Positions 8,621 through 16,789 of a DNA stretch of 64,000 nt are shown in pieces (within the stretch, counting starts at the first letter, position 1; every line of letters starts with the position of its first letter). The DNA is taken from assembly GCF_001445655.1 (NCBI RefSeq), contig NZ_LNBE01000004.1, forward strand, positions 3,254,420-3,318,419, written 5' to 3'. Both the position numbers and the translations under genes were made by a program. Under the pieces are notes generated by a model. That model was not told where the DNA came from. It ran no database searches and saw nothing but the letters and a program-made list of their open reading frames with translations. This DNA is from Streptomyces roseifaciens (GTDB taxonomy: Bacteria; Actinomycetota; Actinomycetes; Streptomycetales; Streptomycetaceae).

Positions 8621-9049
8621 ATGACGGCCCGCGACCATGAGCTGAAGAAGGACCTCGCCGCCACTCTGGAGACCCGCAAGGAGCTGGGCCCGGAGTACGA
8701 GGCGGAGCTGGTGGAAGCCTTCCTGGAGAAGGTCGACCGGAAACTCGACGCCGAGATCGACCGGCGGGTGCGCCGGCAGTCGGCGGAGGTGCAGATGGCC
8801 GTCGCCCGCGGGGTACGGCCGCACCTCGACGGGGACGGCCCCGGCGGCTTCGGCGAGCGCTTCGGCTTCGCCGCGGTGTCGCTGGTGCTGGCCATCCCGC
8901 TGTCCGCGATAGCCGTGGTCAACGCGCACCTGCCGGGGCTGCTGGTGACCTGGGCGGGCATCGTGGGCGTCAACGCCCTGAACGTGGCGGGGCTGTTCCC
9001 GTGGCAGCAGCGGCGGAGGAAGCGGGACGGCGCGTCCGACTGGGAGTGA
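8621..9049 (+). CDS. Hypothetical membrane protein with long charged N-terminus
   Basis: The 142-residue protein has a soluble, highly charged helical N-terminal half (residues 1-78, rich in E/K/R/D: ELKKDLAATLETRKELGPEY). Two transmembrane helices follow, near 81-100 and 104-124, and then a basic tail (QQRRRKRD). This pattern recurs in small actinobacterial integral membrane proteins of unknown function. The ATG at 8621 is used, although the frame is open far upstream into sequence antisense to the synthetase gene, which is not coding in this frame. It is divergently transcribed from the synthetase. Confidence 0.8.
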   Translation: MTARDHELKKDLAATLETRKELGPEYEAELVEAFLEKVDRKLDAEIDRRVRRQSAEVQMAVARGVRPHLDGDGPGGFGERFGFAAVSLVLAIPLSAIAVVNAHLPGLLVTWAGIVGVNALNVAGLFPWQQRRRKRDGASDWE

Positions 9050-9436
9050 ATGCGCGCCCGGGGACGCACGCCCAGGGACGCACGCCCGGGGAGATGCGCG
9101 AGGGACCGCCGCACCCCGGCCGGAGCCGGAGTCGGGACGACGGCGGTCCCCCACGGGGACACGGGCCGGAGTCAGGGCCGGTGGACCGCGTCCGGACGGC
9201 TGTGGAGTCCGGGAGCCGCTCCGGAGTTTCCCGCCGCCGTTCGGGTGCCGGCCGGGGGTGACCCGGGCCGACACCCCCAATATGCCGGACGGTTGTTAAG
9301 CCGGTGCTGCGGGCGCGTGACACATACGTACCTTTTACGGGCCGCCCGTCCGCACCCCGTTCACGCGGCGGCCGGAAAGCCGGAAACCCGCCGCTGCCGC
9401 GGCCGCGCGCCCGGAAGCCGCTCCGGAAGGGCGGGA
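9050..9436. other. 387-bp intergenic region without a gene
   Basis: No open frame here looks coding. It holds a tandem duplication at 9061-9088 (two 14-bp copies of GGGACGCACGCCC plus one base). A hairpin GTCCCC/GGGGAC at 9146-9160 may terminate the membrane-protein gene. An AT-richer stretch lies near 9278-9300, in the middle of the region. GC-rich imperfect repeats at 9365-9415 may end the convergent cbs gene. Confidence 0.5.
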
Positions 9437-10840
9437 CTACTTGGCGCCGTTGGCCTTCCCGGCGCTCTCCGCGAGGAACGCCAGCAGGTCCTGACGGCTC
9501 ACCACACCGGTGGGCTTGCCCTCGACCAGGACGATCGCCGCGTCCGCCTCGCCCAGCACGGCCATCAGGTCCCCGACGGGCTCGCCGGAGCCGACCTGCG
9601 GCAGCGGCGCGCACATGTGCTTCTCCAGCGGGTCGGAGAGCGAGGCGCGCTGGGTGAACAGGGCGTCCAGCAGCTCGCGCTCCACGACCGAGCCGATGAC
9701 CTCGGCGGCCATCACATCGGGGTGCCCCGCGCCCGGCTTGACGATGGGCATCTGCGAGACGCCGTACTCGCGGAGCACCTCGATGGCCTCGCCGACCGTC
9801 TCCTCCGGGTGCATGTGCACCAGGGAGGGCAGGCCGCCGTCCTTGCGGCGCAGCACGTCGCCCACGCGGGCGGCGTCGCCGGCCTCCTCCAGGAAGCCGT
9901 AGTCCGCCATCCACTCGTCGTTGAAGATCTTGCTCAGGTAGCCGCGGCCGCTGTCCGGCAGGAGGACGACCACGACGTCGTCCGGGCCGAGGTTCTCGGC
10001 GGCGCGCAGGGCGGAGACGACCGCCATGCCGCAGGAGCCGCCGACGAGCAGGCCCTCCTCCTTGGCGAGGCGGCGCGTCATCTGGAAGGCGTCCTTGTCG
10101 GAGACCGCGATGATCTCGTCGGTCACCGTGCCGTCATAGGCGCTCGGCCAGAAGTCCTCGCCGACGCCCTCGATCAGGTACGGACGGCCGGAGCCGCCGC
10201 TGTAGACCGAGCCCTCCGGGTCCGAGCCGATGACCTTGACGCGGCCGTCGCTGACCTCCTTGAGGTAACGCCCGGTGCCGCTGATGGTGCCGCCGGTGCC
10301 CACGCCCGCCACGAAGTGGGTGATCTTCCCCTCCGTCTGCTCCCACAGCTCGGGGCCGGTGGAGTAGTAGTGCGAGAGGGGGTTGTTGGGGTTGCTGTAC
10401 TGGTCGGGCTTCCAGGCGTTGGGCGTCTCGCGCACGAGCTTGTCGGAGACGTTGTAGTACGAGTCCGGGTGCTCCGGGTCGACCGCGGTCGGGCAGACCA
10501 CGACCTCCGCGCCGTAGGCCCGCAGCACGTTGATCTTGTCAGTGGAGACCTTGTCCGGGCAGACGAAGATGCACTTGTAGCCCTTCTGCTGGGCCACGAT
10601 CGCCAGGCCCACGCCCGTGTTGCCGGAGGTCGGCTCGACGATGGTGCCGCCCGGCTTGAGCTCGCCGGACTTCTCCGCGGCCTCGATCATGCGCACGGCG
10701 ATCCGGTCCTTCACGGAGCCGCCCGGGTTGAAGTACTCGACCTTGGCGAGCACGGTGGCCTGGATGCCTTCGGTCACGCTGTTGAGCTTCACGAGCGGGG
10801 TGTTGCCAACGAGCTCAATCATCGAATCGTGATACTGCAC
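9437..10840 (-). CDS. cbs: Cystathionine beta-synthase with C-terminal CBS domain pair
   Basis: The 467-residue enzyme joins serine and homocysteine to cystathionine (reverse transsulfuration), with PLP. The catalytic core opens with LVGNTPLVKLNSV. GGSVKDRIA holds the PLP lysine, PTSGNTGVGLA is the substrate/PLP asparagine loop, and GVGTGGTISGTGRYLKE is the phosphate loop. Residues about 340-467 form two CBS (Bateman) motifs (VGEAIEVLREYGVSQMPIV; VGDLMAVLGEADAAIVL). No heme-binding N-terminal extension is present, as usual in bacteria. GTG 10840 is chosen: GGAGA lies 6 bp upstream and conserved sequence begins immediately. The Bateman pair suggests allosteric control by an adenosyl compound, unproven here. 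Confidence 0.95.
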   Translation of the reverse strand: MQYHDSMIELVGNTPLVKLNSVTEGIQATVLAKVEYFNPGGSVKDRIAVRMIEAAEKSGELKPGGTIVEPTSGNTGVGLAIVAQQKGYKCIFVCPDKVSTDKINVLRAYGAEVVVCPTAVDPEHPDSYYNVSDKLVRETPNAWKPDQYSNPNNPLSHYYSTGPELWEQTEGKITHFVAGVGTGGTISGTGRYLKEVSDGRVKVIGSDPEGSVYSGGSGRPYLIEGVGEDFWPSAYDGTVTDEIIAVSDKDAFQMTRRLAKEEGLLVGGSCGMAVVSALRAAENLGPDDVVVVLLPDSGRGYLSKIFNDEWMADYGFLEEAGDAARVGDVLRRKDGGLPSLVHMHPEETVGEAIEVLREYGVSQMPIVKPGAGHPDVMAAEVIGSVVERELLDALFTQRASLSDPLEKHMCAPLPQVGSGEPVGDLMAVLGEADAAIVLVEGKPTGVVSRQDLLAFLAESAGKANGAK

Positions 10841-10982
10841 GGTGATCTCCGCGGTCGGGGGCACTAGCGGTCTCGCGTACCCATACGGCCAGCCTAGAAC
10901 GCATCCGGCCGCTCCAACGGCGCGTTGCAGATGCGGGCGCTCGGGGCAACCTGCTCATAGCGCGCTCTGCCAAGGGTGCGGG

Positions 10983-10996
10983 GCATTCATGAATGC
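10983..10996. promoter_or_regulatory. 14-bp perfect palindrome in the cbs/SGNH-hydrolase intergenic region
   Basis: GCATTCATGAATGC is a perfect, AT-centred palindrome in a GC-rich background. It lies 143 bp upstream of cbs and 65 bp upstream of the hydrolase. TTTATGAAGCG follows directly and repeats part of the motif. It is a candidate operator or promoter element; the binding factor is unknown. Confidence 0.45.
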
Positions 10997-11060
10997 TTTA
11001 TGAAGCGTTTGTAAAACCGTGTACGCGGCTCGGAACCCGGCTGCAGAGGAGGTCCGGCCC

Positions 11061-12101
11061 ATGTCACCCATCTCCACGTCGCGGGCGAGGGTCGCCCGGC
11101 GCATCGCCGCCGCGGCGGCCTACGGGGGCGGCGGCATCGGCCTGCTCGGGGCCACCGCGGCCGGGGTCCTGCTGACCGAGGCGCGGCTGGCCAGGCGGGT
11201 CGTGGGCGGCTCCAACGACACCCCGCCCCACGCGGACGGCCGCTACGGCTCCGCCTTCGTCCACCGGCTCGGGCGCGAGCCGCTGCTGCTCGGCCTGCTC
11301 GGCGACTCCACGGCTGCCGGGCAGGGCGTGCACCGGCCCCGGCAGACGCCGGGGGCCCTGCTCGCCTCCGGGCTCGCCGCGGTCGCCGAGCGCCCCGTGG
11401 AGCTGCGCAACGTGGCCCTGTCCGGAGCCCGCTCGCACGACCTGGACCGGCAGGTCACCCTGCTGCTCGACGACGTGGAGCGCGCCCCCGACGTCTGCGT
11501 GATCATGATCGGGGCGAACGACGTCACGCACGGGATGCCGGCCGCGCGGTCCGTACGGCTGCTGTCCGACGCCGTGCGGCGGCTGCGGGAGGCGGGCAGC
11601 GAGGTCGTGGTGGGCACCTGCCCCGACCTCGGCACGATCGAGCCGGTCTACCAGCCGCTGCGGTGGGTGGCGCGCCGGCAGAGCCGCCAGCTGGCCGCGG
11701 CGCAGACCATAGGGGTGATCGAGGCGGGCGGCCGCACGGTGTCGCTGGGCGACCTCCTGGGCCCGGAGTTCGCCGCGAACCCACGGGAGCTGTTCGGACC
11801 CGACAACTTCCACCCCTCCGCCGAGGGCTACGCCACCGCGGCGATGGCCGTCCTGCCGACGCTGTGCGCGGCGCTGGGGCTGTGGCCGGAGGACGAGGAG
11901 CGGCCGGACGCGGCCCGCCGCGAGGGCATCCTGCCGGTCGCCCGTGCGGCCGCGGAGGCGGCGGCCGAGGGCGGCACGGAGGTCACCGCCGCCCGGGGCC
12001 GCTGGGCCCTCCTCAAGCACCGCAAACGCCGCCGCCTCCCGGCCCACACGGAGCCGACGCCGCACCACGTGTGGTCCCGGGCGGCCCGGGGCGGGTCGTG
12101 A
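11061..12101 (+). CDS. SGNH/GDSL-type hydrolase with N-terminal membrane anchor or signal
   Basis: The 346-residue protein begins with a hydrophobic segment (residues about 17-38, AAAAYGGGGIGLLGATAAGVLL) that is a signal anchor or uncleaved signal. The SGNH catalytic blocks are clear: LLGDSTAAG (block I Ser), a block II glycine in ALSGARS, IMIGANDV (block III Asn), and FGPDNFHPSAEGY (block V Asp-x-x-His). Such enzymes are extracytoplasmic esterases or lipases. The C-terminal 60 residues are Arg/Ala-rich without a recognised domain. ATG 11061 is preceded by AGAGGAGGT at optimal distance and is preferred over the upstream in-frame start. Substrate is not predictable. Confidence 0.9.
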   Translation: MSPISTSRARVARRIAAAAAYGGGGIGLLGATAAGVLLTEARLARRVVGGSNDTPPHADGRYGSAFVHRLGREPLLLGLLGDSTAAGQGVHRPRQTPGALLASGLAAVAERPVELRNVALSGARSHDLDRQVTLLLDDVERAPDVCVIMIGANDVTHGMPAARSVRLLSDAVRRLREAGSEVVVGTCPDLGTIEPVYQPLRWVARRQSRQLAAAQTIGVIEAGGRTVSLGDLLGPEFAANPRELFGPDNFHPSAEGYATAAMAVLPTLCAALGLWPEDEERPDAARREGILPVARAAAEAAAEGGTEVTAARGRWALLKHRKRRRLPAHTEPTPHHVWSRAARGGS

Positions 12102-12227
12102 CGTGCGGGACGCCGCCGGCCCGGGCGACGGCAAGAGTGCGAGGGGTCACAGTGACCAAGCCGTGACCCGGGCCCTACGGGCGGGTAACTTCCACCCAGT
12201 CCTGCTTTCACACGCCCTGGAGCCGTG

Positions 12228-13448
12228 ATGCCCGAAGCCGTGATCGTCTCAACCGCCCGTTCGCCCATCGGTCGCGCCTTCAAGGGCTCGCTGAAGGGCA
12301 TGCGGGCCGACGACCTGACCGCGACGATCATCAAGGCCGCGCTCGACAAGGTCCCCGGTCTCGACCCGCGCGACATCGACGACCTGATGCTCGGCTGCGG
12401 CCTGCCCGGCGGCGAGCAGGGCCACAACCTCGGCCGCATCGTGGCCGTGCAGATGGGCATGGACCACCTGCCCGGCTGCACGATCACCCGCTACTGCTCC
12501 TCGTCCCTGCAGACGTCCCGCATGGCGATGCACGCCATCAAGGCCGGCGAGGGCGACGTCTTCATCTCCGCGGGCGTGGAGACGGTCTCCCGGACCGTCA
12601 ACGGCTCCTCGGACGGCATGCCCGGCAGCCACAACCCGTTCTTCGCCGAGGCCGAGGCCCGCACCGCCGCCCGCGCCGAGCAGGGCAGCGAGGAGTGGCA
12701 CGACCCGCGCGAGGACGGCCTCGTGCCCGACGCGTACATCGCGATGGGCCAGACCGCCGAGAACCTGGCCCGGCTGAAGGGCATCTCGCGCGAGGAGATG
12801 GACGAGTTCGGCGTCCGCTCGCAGAACCTCGCCGAGGAAGCCATCAAGAACGGCTTCTGGGAGCGCGAGATCACCCCGGTCACCACCCCGGACGGCACCG
12901 TCGTCTCCAAGGACGACGGCCCGCGCGCGGGCGTGACGCTGGAGGGCGTGGCCGGCCTCAAGCCCTCGTTCCGCGCGGACGGCCGGGTCACCCCGGGCAA
13001 CTGCTGCCCGCTCAACGACGGCGCCGCCGCCCTGGTGATCATGTCCGACACCAAGGCGCGCGAGCTGGGCCTGACCCCGCTGGCCCGGATCGTCTCCACC
13101 GGCGTCTCCGCCCTCTCCCCCGAGATCATGGGCTTCGGCCCGGTCGAGGCCAGCAGGCAGGCACTGGCGCGGGCCGGCATGAGCATCGGCGACATCGACC
13201 TGGTCGAGATCAACGAGGCGTTCGCGGCCCAGGTCATCCCGGCCTACCAGGAGCTCGGCATCGACATCGACCGCCTGAACGTCAACGGCGGCGCGATCGC
13301 CGTCGGCCACCCCTTCGGCATGACGGGCGCCCGCATCACCGGCACGCTCATCAACTCGCTGCAGTGGCACGACAAGCAGTTCGGCCTGGAGACCATGTGC
13401 GTCGGCGGCGGCCAGGGCATGGCGATGGTCATCGAGCGGCTGAGCTGA
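12228..13448 (+). CDS. Acetyl-CoA acetyltransferase / 3-ketoacyl-CoA thiolase
   Basis: The 406-residue thiolase carries the three family sites: the acyl-accepting cysteine in [10 protein letters not shown] (Cys90), the histidine in [10 protein letters not shown], and the second catalytic cysteine in MCVGGGQG near the C-terminus. NEAFAAQ is also present. The length fits homotetrameric cytosolic thiolases. It either condenses two acetyl-CoA or cleaves 3-ketoacyl-CoA; the acetoacetyl-CoA direction is common in Streptomyces. The start is taken as ATG 12228, directly after a GTG in the same frame, with GGAG 6 bp upstream. A strong terminator lies about 90 bp downstream. Confidence 0.94.
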   Translation: MPEAVIVSTARSPIGRAFKGSLKGMRADDLTATIIKAALDKVPGLDPRDIDDLMLGCGLPGGEQGHNLGRIVAVQMGMDHLPGCTITRYCSSSLQTSRMAMHAIKAGEGDVFISAGVETVSRTVNGSSDGMPGSHNPFFAEAEARTAARAEQGSEEWHDPREDGLVPDAYIAMGQTAENLARLKGISREEMDEFGVRSQNLAEEAIKNGFWEREITPVTTPDGTVVSKDDGPRAGVTLEGVAGLKPSFRADGRVTPGNCCPLNDGAAALVIMSDTKARELGLTPLARIVSTGVSALSPEIMGFGPVEASRQALARAGMSIGDIDLVEINEAFAAQVIPAYQELGIDIDRLNVNGGAIAVGHPFGMTGARITGTLINSLQWHDKQFGLETMCVGGGQGMAMVIERLS

Positions 13449-13537
13449 ACTGAGCTGAGCCGCAGCGCAGGACAGGGAGAGTACGAGCGGCTGAGCTGAG
13501 GACGAACGGCCTCACGGGCCGCTTGCGCAACCGTGAC

Positions 13538-13580
13538 CGAATCGCCCCCAGGATGTGACCAACGTCCCGGGGGCGATTCG
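13538..13580 (+). terminator. Terminator downstream of the thiolase gene
   Basis: CGAATCGCCCCC and GGGGGCGATTCG are perfect 12-bp arms around a 19-base loop, followed by TTTCC. The site sits 90 bp after the thiolase stop. It probably separates the thiolase transcript from the next gene. Confidence 0.7.
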
Positions 13581-13672
13581 TTTCCGCAGGTCAGAGATGT
13601 TGAAGAGACAACGTCCGGGACGTAAGTCCCGCCCGCTTCATGACGTTTTGCACTGGGGTCTCCTGAGAGCAC

Positions 13673-13687
13673 ACCTCAAGCTGAGGT
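13673..13687. promoter_or_regulatory. Small dyad before the hypothetical gene at 13.7 kb
   Basis: ACCTCA-AGC-TGAGGT is followed immediately by TAGGAAT, which looks like a -10 hexamer. The placement, about 40 bp before the GTG start, suits an operator/promoter, but no clear -35 hexamer is seen. Confidence 0.35.
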
Positions 13688-13725
13688 AGGAATCTGGGGG
13701 ATCCATAGCAACCGGGAGTACGTCA

Positions 13726-14592
13726 GTGAGCGCCATGTCCCTTGCCCTGCTGCTGGCCGCGGCCACCGCGACGGCCGCGGGCGCCGCCGCCCTGCACGCC
13801 ACTCGCGGCCTGCGCCGCCAGATCACCGCCCTGCGCGCCGACCTCGCCGCCGCCACGGCCGAGCGCCGCACGCACCCCACCGTGCCCGCCGCCCGCCCCG
13901 CCCCCGGCGCGGAGCTCGCGGAAATACGGGCGGCCGTCGCCGACGCCCTCGCCGAGGAGCGCGAGCGGGAGCTCGCCGAGGCCCGTGCCTTCTGGGCCGC
14001 CCAGGAGGCCCGCGAGCTCGGCGGAGCCGGTGACGTCCCGTCGCTGCCGGGCCTCACCGGCCTCGGCGACGACCTCGCCGAGGGCCCCTACGGCGGCCTC
14101 TACCTGCCCCGCCAGGCCGACCTCGTCGGCCTGGAGCCGCTGGCCGAGCTCACCGGGCTGGCCGAGCTCGCCGAGTTCGCCGAGTTCGCCGAGGCCGCGG
14201 CCGCCGAGGCCGAGGCCGCGGACTCCCCCGAGCTGGCCGCCGCCCGCCGCCGCCACCCCTCCCACCCCGACTTCTCGCCCGTGGCGGCCACCGGCGACCA
14301 CGAGAGCACGGTGGAGCGGCTCGGCGAGCTCGCGGACGCCCGCGTCCCGCTGACCGACGTGCGCCCCGGCCCGCTCGGCACGCTCGACGTCTACGTCTTC
14401 GCCGACGGCACCACCGTCTGCATGACCCCCGGCCACCGCGAGACCGCCGAGCGCCTCGCGGACGCCCTGGACGCCGGCGACGCCCCCGTCCTGCTGGGCG
14501 GCTCCGGGGTCTCCGGCGCGTACGCCCTGACCTTCGGCTGCGGGACGGAGAAGGTCTACGTCCTGGCGGACCGGGTCATCGCGTCACTGTGA
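13726..14592 (+). CDS. Hypothetical membrane-anchored coiled-coil protein
   Basis: The 288-residue product has one N-terminal hydrophobic helix (residues about 4-22). Coiled-coil-prone stretches follow (LRRQITALRADLAAATAERR; AVADALAEERERELAEARAFWAAQE), then an Ala/Glu-rich region with short LAE/FAE repeats near residue 145-165. The C-terminal globular domain (about 185-288) has beta-strand-like segments LDVYVFADGTTVCMTPGHR and VYVLADRVIASL. I do not recognise the family. GTG 13726 has GGGAG 7 bp upstream. The next ATG, three codons later, is an alternative. It is probably a membrane-tethered actinomycete-specific protein. Confidence 0.75.
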   Translation: MSAMSLALLLAAATATAAGAAALHATRGLRRQITALRADLAAATAERRTHPTVPAARPAPGAELAEIRAAVADALAEERERELAEARAFWAAQEARELGGAGDVPSLPGLTGLGDDLAEGPYGGLYLPRQADLVGLEPLAELTGLAELAEFAEFAEAAAAEAEAADSPELAAARRRHPSHPDFSPVAATGDHESTVERLGELADARVPLTDVRPGPLGTLDVYVFADGTTVCMTPGHRETAERLADALDAGDAPVLLGGSGVSGAYALTFGCGTEKVYVLADRVIASL

Positions 14593-14621
14593 CGAGGTGA
14601 CGTCATGACGCCCCGAGGCCG

Positions 14622-14819
14622 GTCCGGCACCGCCGGAAACCACCGCCGGGGCTGAGCGCTGCGGCGGCGGATTCCAGGATGCCGGCACGTCCTCGACGGC
14701 GAGCGAGCCGGTGAAGGAGGCGAGCCCCTTCGCCGGTCCGTGCCCGGTCGACGATGCCCCGCGTCCTTGAACCCGCCGCGACGCCGATCAGCCACGGCGG
14801 TGGCACCCGGCGGTGCCGG
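14622..14819. repeat. Imperfect inverted-repeat element, related to copies near 52.4 kb
   Basis: A left arm (14622-14697) beginning CCGGCACCGCCGG reappears as its reverse complement in 14744-14819, at roughly three-quarters identity over about 75 bases. Shared blocks include CCGGCACCGCCGG, CCACCGCCG and GGCTGA. The same unit occurs at 52362-52526. It lies between two convergent genes and contains no open frame of its own. It looks like a dispersed intergenic palindromic repeat rather than a simple terminator. Confidence 0.65.
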
Positions 14820-14846
14820 GCCCGCCCCGGCCCGTACGACCGCGCC

Positions 14847-15185
14847 CTACAAACCGCACCGCTTCGCCGCCGCCTCGATCAGCGCCACCGCCTCCGCCGC
14901 GCCGACCCCCTCGGGCGCCTGCTTCGCGCCGTCTGCGGCGAGGGCCTCGGCCAAATCGTGACCGGCCACCGCCACTTGGTCGGCGACCGCGAACATCCCC
15001 GCTTCGGGCATTTCCCTCGGCACCACGGTCCCGGGTTCCTCGATGCGCTGCGCCCACGCCGCCAGTTCCCGGGCGAGGGACAGCGCTTCCGCGGCCGCTC
15101 CCCTGCTCAGGCGGGACTGCGGCAGGGCACGCAGCCGGTCGGCGAAAGCGTCCACGGCGGCCAGAAGAGACGTCACATCATCCAC
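14847..15185 (-). CDS. Small hypothetical helical protein
   Basis: The 112-residue protein is acidic and almost wholly alpha-helical by composition (MDDVTSLLAAVDAFADRLRALPQ; AAEALSLARELAAWAQRIEE). It has no membrane segment, signal or known motif. The start ATG at 15185 faces the DUF4287 gene. Codon bias (GC3) is like that of its neighbours and the frame has a normal protein-like composition, which is why it is accepted. Function is unknown. Confidence 0.65.
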   Translation of the reverse strand: MDDVTSLLAAVDAFADRLRALPQSRLSRGAAAEALSLARELAAWAQRIEEPGTVVPREMPEAGMFAVADQVAVAGHDLAEALAADGAKQAPEGVGAAEAVALIEAAAKRCGL

Positions 15186-15283
15186 AGCGCGAGCCTATGC
15201 GCCGTTGCCGGAGTGTTGCCAACGTCTGCACAGTCGGGCACGGTGACATGAAGGACCATCATTCGACGCGTCCGGAGGCGCCG

Positions 15284-15514
15284 ATGTCCCACGTCTTCTC
15301 CGACGAGACCCACCGGAACCTGCTCTCCCGAATCCCCCATTGCACCGGCCGCGAAGTGGCCGACTGGCTGCGCACGGTCGAGGAAGGCCCTTCTCTCTTC
15401 CGCTTCGAGGAGAAGGTCAGCTGGCTGCGCGGAGAGCACGACCTCGCATATGGCCACGCCAAGGCGATCGTCCACGAGTACGACCTCCGGCGGGCCGCCC
15501 GGAAGCTTCTGTAG
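15284..15514 (+). CDS. DUF4287 domain small protein
   Basis: The 76-residue protein matches the DUF4287 pattern of short proteins that pair helices with a conserved aromatic/glycine core: HRNLLSRIPHCTGREVADWLRTVEE, then F-x-x-K-V-x-W-L-R and LAYGHAKAIVHEYDLRRAAR. In larger relatives this unit is fused to a DUF5655 or similar domain; here it is alone. Function is unknown. ATG 15284 has GGAGG 5 bp upstream. An in-frame ATG at 15248 would add 12 residues but has a poorer ribosome site. Confidence 0.8.
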   Translation: MSHVFSDETHRNLLSRIPHCTGREVADWLRTVEEGPSLFRFEEKVSWLRGEHDLAYGHAKAIVHEYDLRRAARKLL

Positions 15515-15593
15515 CGCGGCGCACACCGCACTCCGCACGGGGCGGACGACACCCCCGTTCGTCCGCCTGATGCAGATCTGAAGGCGCATACGG

Positions 15594-15625
15594 CGAAGGG
15601 CCCGGGAAATCTCCCGGGCCCTTCG
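15594..15625. terminator. Strong bidirectional terminator
   Basis: CGAAGGGCCCGGGA / TCCCGGGCCCTTCG (perfect 14 bp, loop AATC) lies between the convergent DUF4287 and Bax-inhibitor genes. A second 9-bp repeat (GGCGGACGA / TCGTCCGCC, 15541-15567) lies closer to the DUF4287 stop. Confidence 0.8.
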
Positions 15626-15653
15626 TTCACCGACCGAGTTCACTGCCGACCGG

Positions 15654-16526
15654 CTAGTCCTCGTTGAGGATGCCGATCAGCTGCAGCATCTGGATGTAGA
15701 TCCACACCAGCGAGACCGTGAGGCCGAAGGCCGAGAACCACGACTCCTCGCGCGGCGCACCGTACTGGATGCCGTCCTCGACCTGCTTGAAGTCCAGCGC
15801 GAGAACGGCCGCGCCGATCAGCACGCCGACGACGCCGACGATGATGCCGAGCCAGCCCGTGCGCAGGCCGAGGCCGTCACCGCCGCCGATCACGGCGAAC
15901 AGCATGTTCACCATCATCAGCAGGACGAAGCCGATCACGGCGGCCGTCACGAAGCGGGTGAAGCGGCGGTTCACGCGGATCAGGCGGGTCTTGTACGCGA
16001 TGAGCACGCCGACCGAGACGAGCATCGTGCCGAGCACGGCCTGGACCGGGGCACCCTGCGCGTAGTGGTTGAAGGCCTTGCTGACCACGCCGAGGAAGAG
16101 GCCCTCGAACGCGGCGTACGCGAGGATCACCGCGGGGACCGGCTTGCGCAGGAAGATCGACTGGGCGAAGCCCAGGAGCATCGCGACGAGGCCGGCGCCG
16201 TAGCCGAGCGCGACCGGGACGTTCAGCCCCCAGCCGACGGCGGCGGCCAGGATGACCGTGCCGAGCGTCATGCCGGTGCGCATGACGACGTCGTCCATCG
16301 TCATGCGGCCCGTGGTGGCGGGGGCCTGCGGGTAGCCCTGCTGGAGATCCGGGCCGCCCTGGGCGTAAGGGTTGGTGGCGTACGGGTTGGCGGGCTGCTG
16401 CGCGTACGGATTGTTCGCGTACGGGTTGCCCTGGGCCGCGGTCCCGGCCTGCGGCGCCGCGTTGAAGCCCGCGTAGCCGTTGTTGCCGCGGAACCGCCGC
16501 GAGAAGACCGGGTTGCTGCTCCTCAT
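15654..16526 (-). CDS. Bax inhibitor-1 / YccA family membrane protein
   Basis: The 290-residue protein has a soluble N-terminal part with NPYA repeats (residues about 28-60, NPYANNPYAQQPANPYATNPYAQ-like, interrupted). About seven transmembrane helices of the BI-1 fold follow. Recognisable are the acidic-rich core (AALDFKQVEDGIQYG with the paired acidic residues of the pH/calcium-sensing leak centre), LGVVSKAFN, and the final helix SLVWIYIQMLQLIGIL. Bacterial members conduct calcium or protons in a pH-dependent way; their role in Streptomyces is unknown. Start ATG 16526 follows GGAGTGAGG. ATG 16541, five codons earlier, is an alternative. Confidence 0.9.
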   Translation of the reverse strand: MRSSNPVFSRRFRGNNGYAGFNAAPQAGTAAQGNPYANNPYAQQPANPYATNPYAQGGPDLQQGYPQAPATTGRMTMDDVVMRTGMTLGTVILAAAVGWGLNVPVALGYGAGLVAMLLGFAQSIFLRKPVPAVILAYAAFEGLFLGVVSKAFNHYAQGAPVQAVLGTMLVSVGVLIAYKTRLIRVNRRFTRFVTAAVIGFVLLMMVNMLFAVIGGGDGLGLRTGWLGIIVGVVGVLIGAAVLALDFKQVEDGIQYGAPREESWFSAFGLTVSLVWIYIQMLQLIGILNED

Positions 16527-16628
16527 CCTCACTCCATCCATGGCCACCCTGCGCGGCCTTGCGACCAAGAGTAATAGGTAGGCAAAAGAATGCGCTCGTG
16601 CTTGGGAAGGATCTTTTCCGGCACACCC

Positions 16629-16691
16629 TCCCCCACGCCTACGGGGAGAACGCAAACGGGCGGCACTCGGTTCCCTACGGAGAGTGGGGGA
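16629..16691 (-). terminator. Possible hairpin downstream of bldA
   Basis: TCCCCCAC (16629-16636) and GTGGGGGA (16684-16691) are complementary 8-bp arms. Further short complementary pieces (CTACGGGGAG / CTACGGAGAG-related) lie in between. The structure starts about 16 bases after the bldA 3' end and may mark transcript termination or 3' processing. Confidence 0.35.
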
Positions 16692-16706
16692 CACGGAGCA
16701 GGTGAG

Positions 16707-16789
16707 TGCCCGGAGCCGGACTTGAACCGGCACGGCCCGAAGGGCCAGCGAGGTTTAAGCTCGCCGTGTCTGCATTCCACCATCCGGGC
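16707..16789 (-). tRNA. bldA: tRNA-Leu (anticodon UAA), the bldA tRNA
   Basis: The reverse strand folds into a class II tRNA with a long variable arm. The acceptor is GCCCGGA/TCCGGGC with discriminator A. The anticodon stem is GCGAG/CTCGC around loop CTTAAAC, giving anticodon TAA (bases 16757-16755). The variable arm is a GGCCC-TTCG-GGGCC-type hairpin and the T arm is GCCGG-TTCAAGT-CCGGC. CCA is not encoded. It reads UUA leucine codons, which are very rare in Streptomyces. This tRNA is known to control aerial growth and antibiotic production because TTA-containing mRNAs wait for it. It lies alone, upstream of the Bax-inhibitor gene on the same strand. Confidence 0.97.

Noticed and set aside
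14622..14819. Insertion sequence or transposon
   Set aside because: There is no transposase frame or target duplication visible; only short inverted arms are present.
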